Source: Gnetum montanum
Taxonomy: Eukaryota; Streptophyta; Gnetopsida; Gnetales; Gnetaceae
Direction of reading: 5' to 3'
DNA: 64,000 nt
Assembly: GCA_015680685.1 (NCBI GenBank)
Contig: MNCI01019036.1
Coordinates: 151,377 to 215,376, forward strand
Part shown: in pieces, positions 9,277 to 21,900 of the stretch
Layout: the number at the start of each line of letters is the position of its first letter
How positions within the stretch are numbered: position 1 is the stretch's first letter
Translations under genes and position numbers: made by a program
The notes under the pieces: generated by a model
Seen by the model: the letters and a program-made list of their open reading frames with translations, nothing else
Database searches by the model: none
What the model was told of the DNA's origin: nothing

Positions 9277-12200
9277 ATGGGTAAAACTGGCAAGTGGTGG
9301 AGGAGTTTGTTTGGCGGCAAGAAAGAGCCCAAACAGCTGATTTCTGCAACTTCAGTGAAAGAGAATGTGCCAGAAGAATCTGTAAGTTATATTCAATTGT
9401 GAAATCTCGTTTTCAAGTTTTTTATTTTTGGATCCTGGGTCATTTCTGATCCCTAATTCTGGTCAGTTGCTGTGGTTACTTCACTGAGTTGTCGGTGCTG
9501 GTCTCATTAAGTAAAGTCTTGAATTTGAGCATGGGTGTGTTAGGAAATGACACAAAATTATGTTCTGGGCTTACTTCCACACTGGAAGGATTTTGGATAA
9601 CATGCATTAAGCTTGCATTCTACGCAAAAGACATGAGCAGAATATTTTTACGGGTTTTTGCAGTTTCTGTGTGTGGGTTCTTGCAGAGGGATTATTGGAA
9701 AACTTCTTCTTCTTTATTTTCCCTGCAAAGTCACTGATTGTTTGGGAGTTTATTACAGAAGAAGCTGCCGAAGGAGAAACGCAGGTGGAGCTTCAGAAGA
9801 TCTGTGAAAGATAGTGCCCATGAGGCGGCAGCAGCAGCATTTCAGGCAAGCACTGAGCAGAGGCTCTCATCCATCGAGTTGTATATTCCTGAAACAGAAG
9901 CAGAGCAAAGCAGGCATGCCATTGCAGTTGCAGCGGCCACAGCAGCAGCAGCAGATGCTGCAGTGGCAGCAGCCCAAGCAGCAGCAGTAGTGGTCAGATT
10001 AACCACAACCGGTTGCAGTCTGGACTACAGATCAATCTCTCCTGCAACCCAAGAACGAGCTGCAATCCGAATCCAGACTGCATTCCGCAGATATTTGGTA
10101 GTAGAAAAAAAAAAATTCTCTCATTCTCAGCCCTCAAATTTCTGGATTAGGATCTTGTCTGTTTCTATTGTGAGCACATAATCATAAGTTGCCAAAGAAT
10201 TTTTCTTATATTCCTGTTTTGGGATCCTGTGTTTTGTTCTGGTTATGCAGGCAATGAAAGCACTGCGTGCTCTGAAGGGTTTGGTAAAGTTGCAGGCACT
10301 GGTGAGAGGGCACATGGTGAGAAAGCAGGCAGCTGCAACTCTGCGTTGCATGCAGGCTTTGTTGAAAGTTCAGGCCAGAGTCAGAGCTCGGAGAGTCCGG
10401 AGGTCTGAGGAGGGCCAGTCTCTGCAGAAACAGTTGCTGGAGAGAAGCCAAAAAGAAAGGGGAATCGTCCGTCCTCCAGCCAAATCCAAATCCAGCAGCA
10501 CTGTAAGCAACCAGCAACCCAATTCCTAAATCCAATCCATCATCTTTATGGAAAAAAATTTAAAAAAGGTTCTTATGGCGTATTGCCAGTTTGCCACCTG
10601 AACCTGAAAACGGCCTAAATTTCAGAGCCAGGTGTAGTAGACTTTGGGATTTCATAGGCCTCCTCAGCTTCACTTCTGGGATTTAGTCTTGCTGTTGCTT
10701 TGACAAATTTGTTAGGCTTTTGCTATTGCTGGTAAATTGTCTGCAAATGGAGGCCTGACGGAGGCCGTTTTACCTACTCTGCTCTTTGCCGCTGCAAATT
10801 CTTCTTCATGCTCAACTACCTGCTATTCTACTCGCAGATTGGCTTTTTTAGATTTAAGTTTTGCCTTGGGGTTGTTTGGTTCACCCGTTTTTTGTGATCC
10901 ATGGGTTTGTTGGGAGGGAGGAACAGAGAAATTTCAACTTCAAACTCGGGATATGGTCTAGTAACGTCTCTTGTAGCCCCGTTGCTGATTTTAAATCAGA
11001 GTAGGTTGTCCTTCATATTTTCTCTGAAGAATCGAAATTTTGGTCCGTATTCAGGGTCATGAACCAGTAACATTTTTGCAGAATGTTCTTGATCCACTTT
11101 GGTAGACTTGGGCCAGGTCACTTTAAGAAATTTATGTAACCTGCTGCTTCTCTTTTCCAACGTCCTCCACGACTTTTGTTTCATGGTCAAGCGGCCCCTG
11201 TAATCTCGGCAAGAATGCGAACTTAGTGCGCCCTCATGCCCGAGAATTTTGTGCTGCTTTTGAAGGCCTCTGGTGCAAGGCAATTGTTGGTCATCGCCCT
11301 ATATTTTCTATCATTAGGCTCTACGAAAACTGAAACCCATGATACCTCGAAAGGACAGTGTTACCGAATTTCTCGCAACTTTCTTAAACCCACGATCTAC
11401 GGGCTGAAATTTGAAACTGAGTGAAATTTTATTATGTCTTTGCCATTTTCTTCTGAAGCAATCTGTTTCCTAACATTCTAACAATAATAGATGTCATTTA
11501 TTTTACTGGAACCGTTTTCGAGATTTCAAAGAACATATTAGTGTATTGGTTTCCAGGAATTTCTGTTTACAAAATGCATACCACAATCTAACGAACACCT
11601 GGGACCCTGATTGACTTTGTCCATGAATGATTGATGGATCAGGAGATGGAGAGGAGACTGGATGAAACAGCTAAGATAGTGGAGATGGACACAGGGAGGC
11701 CAAATCCAAGCCCCAGCAAAAGAAACCGCCACCACATGAGAGAAGACCACCACAGAGCATCTGATAGAAACACAGCCACATCCACATTTTCATTTCCAGG
11801 GTCCTACACACAGTACATCTCTTCAGTGCAACCACCATTCCAGAGGACCAGCACCACAACAACAACAACAAGAAGGTCTCCTCCCCAGATTGAGGGAAAT
11901 GCTCCGTCCCCAGTTCTCATTTCCCCAGCTCAATCAGACTGTGTCACAGCTCCTGCAGGCATTAGCCCTAGGACTTTCAGTGGCCAATTTGGCCATTTTG
12001 AGGACACATTTTCCACAGCCGAAAGCAGCCCCCAGTACTACTCTGCAACCTCCAAAGCAGCGGATTTCCAGAAAGGTCCCTTCACTCTAGCAAGACCAGA
12101 GTATCTTGAATCCTTCCTCAGGGATTACTCCTCCTTCCCCAACTACATGGCCAACACAGAATCTTCAAAAGCCAAGGCTAGATCTCAGAGTGCACCAAAG

Positions 12201-12576
12201 CAGAGACCAGATTATGCAGAGAGGTTTTCTTCCCTCTCAGCCAAGAAGAGGGCAGCAGCCATTGCAGGAGCTTCCATGGAAACGAGATCAACGTCTGGAT
12301 CAGTCAGAATGCAGAGGTCCTCCTCTCATGTTGGTATGGGCCATCATGCCCAACTCAGCAGATCAGTTGCTTCACTGAATGATCCTGATCCTGCTGATGA
12401 TTTTACCTTTGGAGCGGATAAGACTAATTTCTTTGAGGTATCTCCATCACAAACCTAATCCACTTGATTCTATGCTTCCTCACAAATGTCAATTTTTTGG
12501 GGATCAGCATTACAACCATGAATTTAATGAAGGTGATTGAATTTATGTTTTGCAGTACTATTCTTCTGGGCGATGA
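9277..12576 (+). CDS. IQ67-domain (IQD) calmodulin-binding protein, 5 exons
   Basis: Exons 9,277-9,381, 9,759-10,097, 10,251-10,502, 11,643-12,437 and 12,556-12,576; all junctions GT/AG and phase 0; 503 residues. IQD proteins are plant calmodulin-binding scaffolds linked to microtubules, membranes and nucleus. Evidence seen: N-terminus [14 protein letters not shown] (family hallmark); Ala-rich stretch in exon 2; IQ67 core split by the conserved intron, with [13 protein letters not shown] ending exon 2 and [20 protein letters not shown] opening exon 3, then [19 protein letters not shown]. Exon 4 is Ser/Thr-rich and ends with the DUF4005 signature ([20 protein letters not shown]). Basic and mostly disordered, typical for the family. 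If the last intron is retained, the protein ends six residues after exon 4 (stop at 12,456-12,458). The only intact host gene in the window; the IQD subfamily number is not determined. Confidence 0.92.
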
Positions 12577-13050
12577 TTGAGAAGATTTGAAGCAGGACCA
12601 CCCATGTTAGAATTTTTCACAGAACATATTGTAAATTTGGACCACCATTTCTATTCTGTCTGGTCTGCAAACATCCCAAGAAGAAACATGTTCAACGCAC
12701 TGCATATTTGAACATGTTTCTCCTTTAATTTTCCTTGCTAACACCTTCTTAATGTTCTTAATGTAAACTCTTAGTAAGATGTCATAAATTGCCAAATTGA
12801 ACAAGTTCCACATTGACGGTCATGGATGTTAAATTTTATTAAATTCGTTACTGTTGCAGTAGAAAAGAGGGCATTTAATATAGACAGGGTTGAGCAAAGA
12901 GACAAGTCGTCTATTATGACAATCTACCGAAAGAGACAATATTGGCAAGTGGACGGTGGAACATGATGTGTCCGTATCACATTAATTATCTTTGCATCCG
13001 TTTTTTTATCTTTTCGCGACCAAATCTTTGCAAGAATGTCTGTCAACTTT
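12577..13050. other. 3' flank of the IQD gene
   Basis: Presumed 3' UTR followed by spacer. No clear AATAAA signal or other gene was found. Confidence 0.5.
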
Positions 13051-13309
13051 TCTCTTGAAACTATTTACCCTCCATGATCGTTACGTTTTGGAGGTAAATG
13101 AAATTTCGACCTTACACTATTTACCCTTTTCTCTTGAAACTATTTACCCTCCATGATCGTTACGTTTTGGAGGTAAATGAAATTCCAACCTTTACACTAT
13201 TTACCCTCCATGATCGTTAGGTTTTGGAGGTAAATGAAATTTCGACCTTTACACTATTTACCCTCCATGATCGTTACGTTTTGGAGGTAAATGAAATTCC
13301 AACCTTTAT
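13051..13309. repeat. 57-bp tandem array, each unit with an inverted repeat
   Basis: Four units. Three are head-to-tail with an exact 57-bp period (13,139; 13,196; 13,253); a fourth, upstream at about 13,060, is offset by a short TCTCTTGAAA-containing spacer. Each unit contains TTTACCCTCC, about 16 nt of loop, then GGAGGTAAA, so each can fold into a 9-10 bp stem. Units differ by only a few bases. Confidence 0.85.
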
Positions 13310-13659
13310 AGCATTGCTAAGATCTAAAGTAACGGAGGACTAGGACTTAAAATTAAAGTTTTAGAAGTGAATATTCATCTTATCTCCTATTTTGATGTTT
13401 TCTTCTCGATACCATGATTACAACATATAACCCATTTATGGAATGGAATTAAAATTTTACCATTGCAACATGGTGGTAGGAAGCAAGCTAGGCATAATGG
13501 TAACATGGTATTTCAAGTCATTTGAACTTTTATATACAAAGAAGCAAGATTTCATATTATGGTGCTTTCATAGGTGCCTTTGTGTGTATAGCTAACACAT
13601 TAATTTACATTCTATTAGTAAAATTGAATTGTTTTTTTACAGAGTATTCAATTACTTAT
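13310..13659. other. spacer between the gene island and element X
   Basis: AT-rich, with no recognisable feature. Confidence 0.5.
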
Positions 13660-15003
13660 TGATGAGTCATCTAGTTTGTAAGTCAATTGTTAGTTTGTAA
13701 GTCAATTGTAAGCCTTGGATTTGGATTTGGATGTGTATCATGGATCTTGTGTTTGTATGTGTATCATGGATCTTGTTTGTCGTTTTTGTGTGCATGGTTG
13801 AGGTTTCTACCTCCTAGGTTTGCATCCTAGCCTTCCAATTCACACTTGCAAATTTGGTGTATGTTTTGAGTTTCTTAGGATGTTTTCAGCTTCGTTTAGA
13901 GACCTTTTGGAACCTCCCAACATGTTCATTGGTGTCCCAGCTTTCATCTAGGAAAAGTTAGGAAAAGTTGGTAAAGTATGAGGGGGCAAGGGGGTGCTAG
14001 CTTTTCTACACTAGGGTACCCCTTGCATCACCACAAGGGCATTGATGTATCCCCCTTGGTGCCTTGGTTTGATCACTTTTGCCTCTTGGCCTGCTCTAGT
14101 TTGTCTTGGGTTCTTGGGTTGCTTAGGCTATGCTGACGGTTCTTTGTTTATGTTTGAGCATTAGCGAGCCCTTATCATTGTGTTGCATTATCATTGTGTT
14201 GCAAAAACTAAACATGCTTGGGATGAGTTTCATCTGAAATGAACTTAATTTCAAGCATATTCCTATGACTTTTGGTAGTTGGTTTCGTATGAAGAGTTGT
14301 TTCTCCCTTGGGTAAGTGATTTCTTCCTTGTTTAGTGTGTGTTTTTAGTCATTGCTTTTACAAGCAAAACTAGACTCTGTCAGAGTTTTACCTTGCTTAC
14401 ATAGCATAGAATTATTTGGTTGATGTAGAGTCTAATATTTGCATAGTGAATAACACTTATGGTTTTTCCTCATTTTTGCATCATTAATGCCTTAAATGTT
14501 ACAACACCAAAAACATCAAAAAATGTTAAAACCATAATAATATTTATTTCTCATTTTCATAAGCTACAACGATTCAACCTTATCCAAGGAGGTCACAATT
14601 ATACAACAGAGTGTTGGGCCATCGGGGTTGTGACTAAGAGCCATTTTAATTGCATCTGTGCATGGTTTTGTACTCGTCCTCAAGAGGGATTGCAACACAA
14701 GTATTGCCTCTATTCCTAGGTGGGTTTGCAATGCATGTATTTATTACTTGTTTCTTATAAAAATAAAATCCATAAGAATTATAAAACATAAAATTATAAA
14801 TATTTTCTTGTCTTTTCCATTGTAGCAACACAGGTTATAACTGTATCATATGTATTATAATATCTTTTATATTTCTTGAATGCAACAACTTATGTGAGTT
14901 TTTTGGTAATCCACTCAACATCATCTTTAAAGCTTACAATTGAATTGTACCGCAAATTTGTTAAATAAATCCCATTAGTCCAAAACTAGTGGGACCCCTA
15001 TTA
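13660..15003 (+). repeat. element X, 5' LTR
   Basis: Begins TGATGAGTCATC and aligns along its length with 59,253-60,443, and from about 13,945 with 17,151-18,031 plus 49,184-49,335. The end near 15,003 is placed by alignment to the X copy at 59-60 kb. The U3 part holds copy-specific tandem duplications (an 18-bp AGTTTGTAAGTCAATTGT pair and a 28-bp GTGTATCATGGATCTTGT pair at 13,671-13,785). The promoter TATA is degraded here but preserved in the 3' copy, giving + orientation. Confidence 0.75.
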
Positions 15004-17150
15004 TTGGCATAGTTATCTAGGAGGGTGTTGGTGAATTGTCCAAAAATACTTGTACATTCTTGATTTTAACTTTTATTTAAATCAAGTATGTGTTTTAGTA
15101 TTATGTTTGATGATTATAAGCCTTTGTACATACAAGATTTTGAGATCAAATGGTAGAAGAAGAGGTTGGCCATAGCTTTTCATATGATCATTTAGATAGG
15201 GAGTAAGAAGCTAAAGTAGATAAGAAGGGCAAAGGCCTAGCCCACCATCAAGGCCCCTAGTCAGGTACATTCACTCTGAGTGTAGCTTAGCATGATGATA
15301 TCTTTTCTAGGTTCCAATGTTTGCATTTGTTTGGACCTATTAGTGGTAATGATGATTTCCCTTTGTTTAAGGTGATCATCATGAGTTGATGGAAGCTGTA
15401 CATATTCCAAGAGAGCATGTTCATGATAGCAGAATGAAATGAATCGACATGGCTGATGTACAATATATAGAGGGTATACCAGTGATGATTCCCAAGTCAA
15501 TGTGCAAGCCTTTGACAATGCTTTCTATCTCTAAGAAATTATGAGTGATTAGTAGAGATTACAGTTGTTTCCTTGCATCTTCATCAAACATGCAAAAACT
15601 TGGTATAATCCTTGCCTCCTTGATAAATTCAAAGATGGGTAGACATGGTCAAAACCTTTTATCCAAAATTTTAGAGCTATGCTTGAATTTCAAACATTCG
15701 AAAGGAGATGGTTGGATGAAAGCAAGGAGGTTATGAGCCTCTCAACATTGCCATAAAGAGGTATATGAAAACTACTCATCACTATCTAAACCATGGTTTT
15801 AGCCAAAGGGAGTAGTTCATACACATTGTAGAAGGGGTAAGGCAGGAAACAAAAGAGTGTATGGACATGTATGTGATGGGCTAGATGCATAAAAATTTTG
15901 TAGCCCAAATAAAAACACTATTAAACACCATTGCTAGCATGAAAGGTAAATGACAAAAGAAACAATTAGTTAAGGAGTATAATCTCATTCCATCATGTAG
16001 ATGGGAGGCCAAAAATGTTGAAGATACTATTGAACCTCCCATTGCAATTGAGGGTCTAGCACAAGATCAAGTTAGAATGAGCAAAGCCTTGATAGATTTG
16101 GCCCACCATGCAAATTGCATTAGTGATGTGATGGATGTAAAGATGCCCACTACTTTCAAGGACATCAAGGATAAGATGGTTGAAGTTGCAACCAAAGCAG
16201 TTGCACCACAAGAACACAAAAAGAGATATGATGGTAAGGGTAAAGGGAAGCTGTCTTATCGTAAAAGCATTCAAGAAGATGTAAATGAGGCTTTCTCATC
16301 TTCCTTTGATGATGAGGGTCCATGCGAATACTGCGTAGACTCTCATGATTCTTAGTGTTGCCCAATCATGGCTCACATGATTGGTAAGATGGGATGATTT
16401 GAGATACCTTTGAATCCTAGATTTGTCAAGAGGCAAATAAGGAGGACCCCATACCCTATCCATTCATACTATTCAGGTGGTGCTTATCCAAAACCCATGT
16501 AGCAACACCAATAGTAGCAAGCTCCAAATCCTTGGGGTGTTGCTCCATGGAATCTTTAACTTTGATGAAACAATAGATGATGCCTCTACATAATCCTTAC
16601 TTTTATGTTGCAAAGATAGATACTTATCAAATCCCAAAAATGATACCTCAATAGTTGCTATCTACTTCCAGCAATTCTACCAACTAAGCTTCCCAGCAAC
16701 AATAGTAGTAGCTTCTACTTGGTACCATGCAAGGTGGGATACCCAATCAACTGTAACCAAAGCAAGCCAAAGCATGTAATATTATCTATGGTAATGATCT
16801 TTCTTCTATTGATGCATCTAGGCAATATTACCAATCATCTATTAATTTGGTTATGGAGGGAAGTTTGAGGTCTTGTAGTAGGAAATTTTACTACAAGTGT
16901 AGATGTGAGAATTTCAAGACTAGGTATGTATCCTCCTCTTCACCTTGTAGAGAGGATAGTCATTCAAGTAAAATAAAAGCCCACACTCATGAGGTTTTGA
17001 TAAGCATCCCTAGCTATAATTCAATCGCAATATCTACTTTAGGGATGAGTTCCATTACTATGTCTAGTGGAGATGGCATGATGACACTTGATGATGATGT
17101 TATCACCATCTCTATGTCTATGGTGGCTATAGGGGGTAGTCAAAGAATGA
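15004..17150 (+). pseudogene. element X internal region: gag-like remnant, no pol
   Basis: One decayed gag-like reading runs + from about 15,150 to 17,150. Visible parts are a charged helical region (about 15,740-16,200), a basic KKRYDGKGKGK segment, a Cys/His cluster CEYCVDSH...CCP at about 16,324-16,365, then a Pro/Gln-rich tail near 16,490-16,560. In-frame TAG codons there stand where a run of CAG (Gln) is expected. No protease, RT, RNase H or integrase sequence is present, so the element is gag-only as found. Retroviral-type gag is inferred from position and composition; sequence identity to a named lineage is not established. Confidence 0.55.
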
Positions 17151-18031
17151 AGTTTATTTTGAAAGTTAGTAAAGTGTGAAGGGACAAGGGTGTGCTAGCT
17201 TCCCAGCACTAGCAAAATTTCTCCACTAGCATAGGGGCATTGATGCATCGCCTTAATGCCCTAGTTTGGTCACCTTTGCCTCTTGGCCTCTTTTGGTATG
17301 TATTGGAATGCTTAGGCTATGCTGATCGATCTTTGTTGATGCTTGGGCATTAGTGAACCCTTTTTGTTATGTTGTAAAAACTATAAATACCTAAGATAAA
17401 CTTCATACAAAATGAACTTGATTCCAAGCATTTTCATTTGGATTTTGGCATCTAGTTTCATGTGAAGAGCTCTTTTTGCCTTAGGTAAGTGATTCCTTCC
17501 TTGTTTTGTGTGTTTTTTGAGTTGTTCCTTTCATAAGTGTGGCTAAAATTTATTAGAGTGTTACCTTACTTACATATCCTAGAATTGTTTGGTTGATGCA
17601 GAGTCTAGTATTTGCATGGTGAATAAAGCTTATGGTTTTTCCTCATTTTTGCACCATTGATGCTTTAAACATTCAAATACCAAGAACATCGTAAAACATT
17701 AAAATCATAATATTATTTATTTTTCATTTCGTGAGGATTCAACCTTATCCAAAAAGGTCATAATTGTACAACATGAGGTTGGGCAATCAAGGTTGTGACT
17801 AAGAGCCATTTTATTTGCATTTTTGTGTGGTGTTGCACTTGTCCCTAAGAGGAATTGTAACATGAGCATTACCCTTGTTCCTAGGTGGGTTTGCAATGCA
17901 TGTGTATTTATTATTTGTTTCCTATAAAGATAAAATTCATAAAAATCATAAAACATAAAATTATAAATATTTTCTTGTCTTTTCCACTATGGAAACATGG
18001 ATTATAACTATATCATATGTATCACATGTAT
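17151..18031 (+). repeat. element X, 3' LTR, left part (5' truncated)
   Basis: Matches 13,945-14,850 of the 5' LTR but lacks the first roughly 290 bp, including the TGATGAG terminus. It carries a clean TATAAATA at 17,382-17,389 (+), the likely LTR promoter. Interrupted at 18,031 by insertion of element Y; continues at 49,184. Confidence 0.75.
18027..18031. other. target-site duplication of Y, left (TGTAT)
   Basis: TGTAT directly before the Y LTR start; identical to 49,179-49,183. Confidence 0.85.
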
Positions 18032-18972
18032 TGATGAGCAACAAGGTACCCCTATGCCCAATCATACGAATCACAAAGCGTTCATGTGTTATCTAGTTGA
18101 ATTCCATGGACTTTATCATTTCTAGTGCACTAGTCCTTTAGGAAGTGAATCTAGCTTTAAGGTCAATCGTGGTATTCCCAATTACACTTGTGATGTTTGT
18201 TGGTATGGTTAAGTGTAACTGAGGCATTTGATTTTTATCATTTTGTGCTTTATAGTTTGGTGCTCGAAAAGTAGATAAAAGGAATTGGATTAACTAAACT
18301 AAATTAACTAATTAACTAGCATTTAACTAATCCTAACATAAGCATCCAATCCCACTTTCCGTACACATCTTGAACCCATGTATCTGCAGTTGGGTGACCA
18401 AGAGCTACGCTACTAAGTGTACCAAGCAATAATTTTGTTGGGATTACTAGGTGAATATGTGTTACGCTTAGAGCAATCATACTTATGTGTTTAATCTATT
18501 TAGGTTAATTGCTTCATTAACATAATAACTGGAAAATATTTAATAACTAATGGAAAACATTTAATAAATAAATAATTAAAAATATTGAATGCATAATTGA
18601 AATAGCTAATCTATCCAAAGTGTTGTAAGGTTTATTAGAAAACTCGTCTTTATTGCCACACACACTATTGTGCTCAAGTACAACAATGCTTGAATAAAGA
18701 TCTGTAGACTCAATGACTCCTGTTGTGGGCACTCAGGAGGAATATTCTAACTTTCAAATGGAAAAATTGCAAGAGCTTCGTTGCAACTACTATCTCTCAT
18801 TATTATAAATGCAACTACAAGCATGTATTTATAGCCAACTACAGGCACTACATTGACAAGGCCACGTTGACACATGATATGATGCATCAACTAGGCCTTG
18901 TTGAAGAAGCCTAGATGACGAGGCTGCATCGATGAGGCCTCGTTGATGTAGTTGACAGAACACAACTCATCA
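18032..18972 (-). repeat. element Y, 3' LTR
   Basis: 941 bp, ends TGATGAG...ACTCATCA. A minus-strand TATAAATA box lies at 18,826-18,833, setting the transcription direction right to left. Same length as its partner at 48,238-49,178. Confidence 0.85.
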
Positions 18973-21900
18973 TACTCCAATGATCGAATGAAAACTTGTC
19001 CTCGAGTTCTTTTACAAGATTGGGAAGGTATGGAATTATTGACTAACGTTTCCTCAAACAAAACAAATTGACTGACTTGACGAAAAATCGAGTGCCAAGG
19101 TGTATGGATCAACACATTACAAAAAATGGTGGTTTTCAAGACATAAAATTGAACACCATGACTCAACTTGTTAAAAATCAGATAGCATGTTCCTTGATGT
19201 TGTGGAGCTATTGGAGAAGATTAAACGGTCCTAGGCAGTGGTGGTTCCTAACGCTTCGAGGGACCTTCATTAACTTCATGCACAAGCGATGGTTGAGGTG
19301 GCTGTGGCTATCGTACTATTGTTGGAACTTCAATCAGGAGGTAAAAAGAATCCAGTAGTGCTTTCATTTTCTCTCCTTACTCCTGGGATCATGCATCATC
19401 CATGTAGCTTTTCCAATGTGGGTTCAAATGGGCACATCCCAAGGACACGAAATTGTTAGAAACAACTCCTTTGCATTGACGAACCAGGCAGAAAACTATT
19501 TGCATTCAAGGTTGAACATCCTAACTATGTTCTTCAACTCATGGTAGTCATTCATCCATCTAGCTAGGTTCTCCATGATAGATCGTTGATCTTTGAATCA
19601 CCCTCTGAGAACTTTGAGTTTAGCGTTAGTAGTCTCAAGCTTTTGCTTGGTGTCCTTGTGGTGTTTGAACTTGGCCTCATGTAGTAGATACGAAATAGCC
19701 ACTTGTTTTTCTAATTTTGATTGTGGCTATTTGACAGTCAACATTGCTAGGTTTGCATAACAGAGATTGGCCAACTCCATATACTCTATCATCTTCTTGA
19801 TTTGCAACTCCTTTAAGTAGATCTATGCTTTGTTGTAGGCATTGATCCCATCAACGATGGGTTGCCACACTTCTCTTTTTTATTGGATTTTTTAGAGGGC
19901 CTCATTCATTTTTTTCTTTTTCATCTAGATGTGTTTCTCATTAACTTATTTTTGCAAGCCAACTTGGTCCTTGTAGTGATTTTTCACTTTCTCAAATTTG
20001 AGGGCTTCGTTCTTCCAGGTAGCGATCTCAATGGTATACTTCTGATGCAAGGTGCATACCTCTTGCATTGACAAATTGTAGTTTTCCAAGGCCAATTTCC
20101 TAAGTTTAATGTTTACCCTAGTAAGTTGCTCCTACTATTGATGAATAAATTCTTACATTTGATCCTTTTGAGCATCAACATTTCATAGGCAACAATTTTT
20201 TGTGGTCAATGTTTCATTTTCTTAGCACATATAGTTCAAGTCCTTCTAGATTGAGTATGTTTCAGATTTAGCTACAGATTGTTTAAAGATGGACATTATT
20301 GCCTCCTCAGCTTTTTGAAATCATTCTCGAAGTTGTTGAGAGCTTCATCTTTTGTCACTACTGGGCTAAGTATTGTAGGGTCTACAAGTTAGGCACCAAG
20401 TTCGGCAACCTCTGTGGGCAAGTGTTGATTTTGCTTTTGAGCCATTTCTAGTTGCCCCCCTAAAATAATACATCTACCCCTTGCATTCAGTAGCTTCGAT
20501 TGGGTCACAGTGATGTTTTTTGGAAGATCAAAGATTTCTGAAGTCGATTGTCCAGTTTCTACTAGTCATTTTAGCAATTTTTCATGCTGAGTTGCATTTA
20601 ATTTCCTACTGACCATGCCTACGGATGTTTGCACATCTTGAAGTGTACATACGTCTAGTATAGATGCCACATGTGCATTCAATGCTTCTGCAACACGATT
20701 AGCAACCACTTTAGCCACTGTCTCCTACCCTTGGTGCTACATCACCAAGATAGTTGCCCCTTCACCTTCCTCCAACTACACTGAGAAAGTGGCAGCATTC
20801 CTAGAGATTTCTAGGAATAGATGGTGTTGTGATAGTGACACCATTACCTCCTAAGCATTGGGATTTGACCTTGTGAGCAGCTACATTCTTGGGGCAAAGG
20901 AGATTAGACTACCCCTCATCATCTGGCTAACTATTCAAGCCACCTCATTAAGGTGACTCATCATTGGCCGATACATAGATGGATATGCCCCACTCATTCT
21001 TACTCATTGCTCTTGTTGACTCAAGAGATATTTTTTGATTTTGTGCAGGCACTCAATGGCTATGCATGCCTTTGAAATTGTTTCTTGAGTGGGTTGTGTT
21101 GGTGGCTACTCCTCTAATTGAGTCATCGTTGGCATATTCTCTTTCATGATCTCGGACCATGAATCTAAAGGAGGATGCCTAAGTGTATCAGTAGAGTAGC
21201 AAATAATTCCTACCCTCTTGTAAAGTTTTTGGATGAGGCATGAAAAGGGCAAAGTCTTCCTTGGCAAAGTCTTCCTTTCATGTTCATTTTTTTTGAAATG
21301 CTTCTCAATCTCTAAGTATAGTAGTTGTGGAAGGTTAATCGATAACTTCTTGCTTAAAGCAGTGCATGTTCAGGTGGAGAAGGTGGTTACCTTACTTGGC
21401 CTCATTGTTGGATTAAGGTGATAGGCCATGATCTTGAAGTAGATTCACTCTAATGGTGTGAGCACACCATACTCCTTACAGTCCACCCCATATCATTGCT
21501 AAGTCTAATCCTTTTTGGCCTCAGGGTCACCTTGCATGAATAATTCCACTAGTTGTGTTCCAGTGTTAGGCAACCCAAGTGCCTATGCAATAGCTTCTAC
21601 CGAGTAAGACACTTGAATGTCCTTGATCTTGATTATGGATCCTAACCTTTGATTGTTCCAGAAGAGGTATGTTTCTCATTTACCACTCCCCACTGGTTGT
21701 GATGATTGGCCACATGGGAGAGGTTCGCAGTTGAGTCTTGACATCCTCTTGAGCTTTCTCCAAAAATGGTCCAAAGTTGATCTCTTGAAGAATAGATCAT
21801 TGAATCTCTTAGGACTTGATGATATGAAGGTAGGCTTGAGTCAAAGTAACCTCAAGCCTTGGCATAGGTCTAGGCACTTCTCCTTATTATGATTTTTTGG

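Noticed and set aside
19862-20071. Hydrophobic + strand frame inside element Y (possible membrane protein)
   Set aside because: It is the complement of the Y extra coding region; Leu/Phe richness reflects Lys/Glu-rich sense codons.
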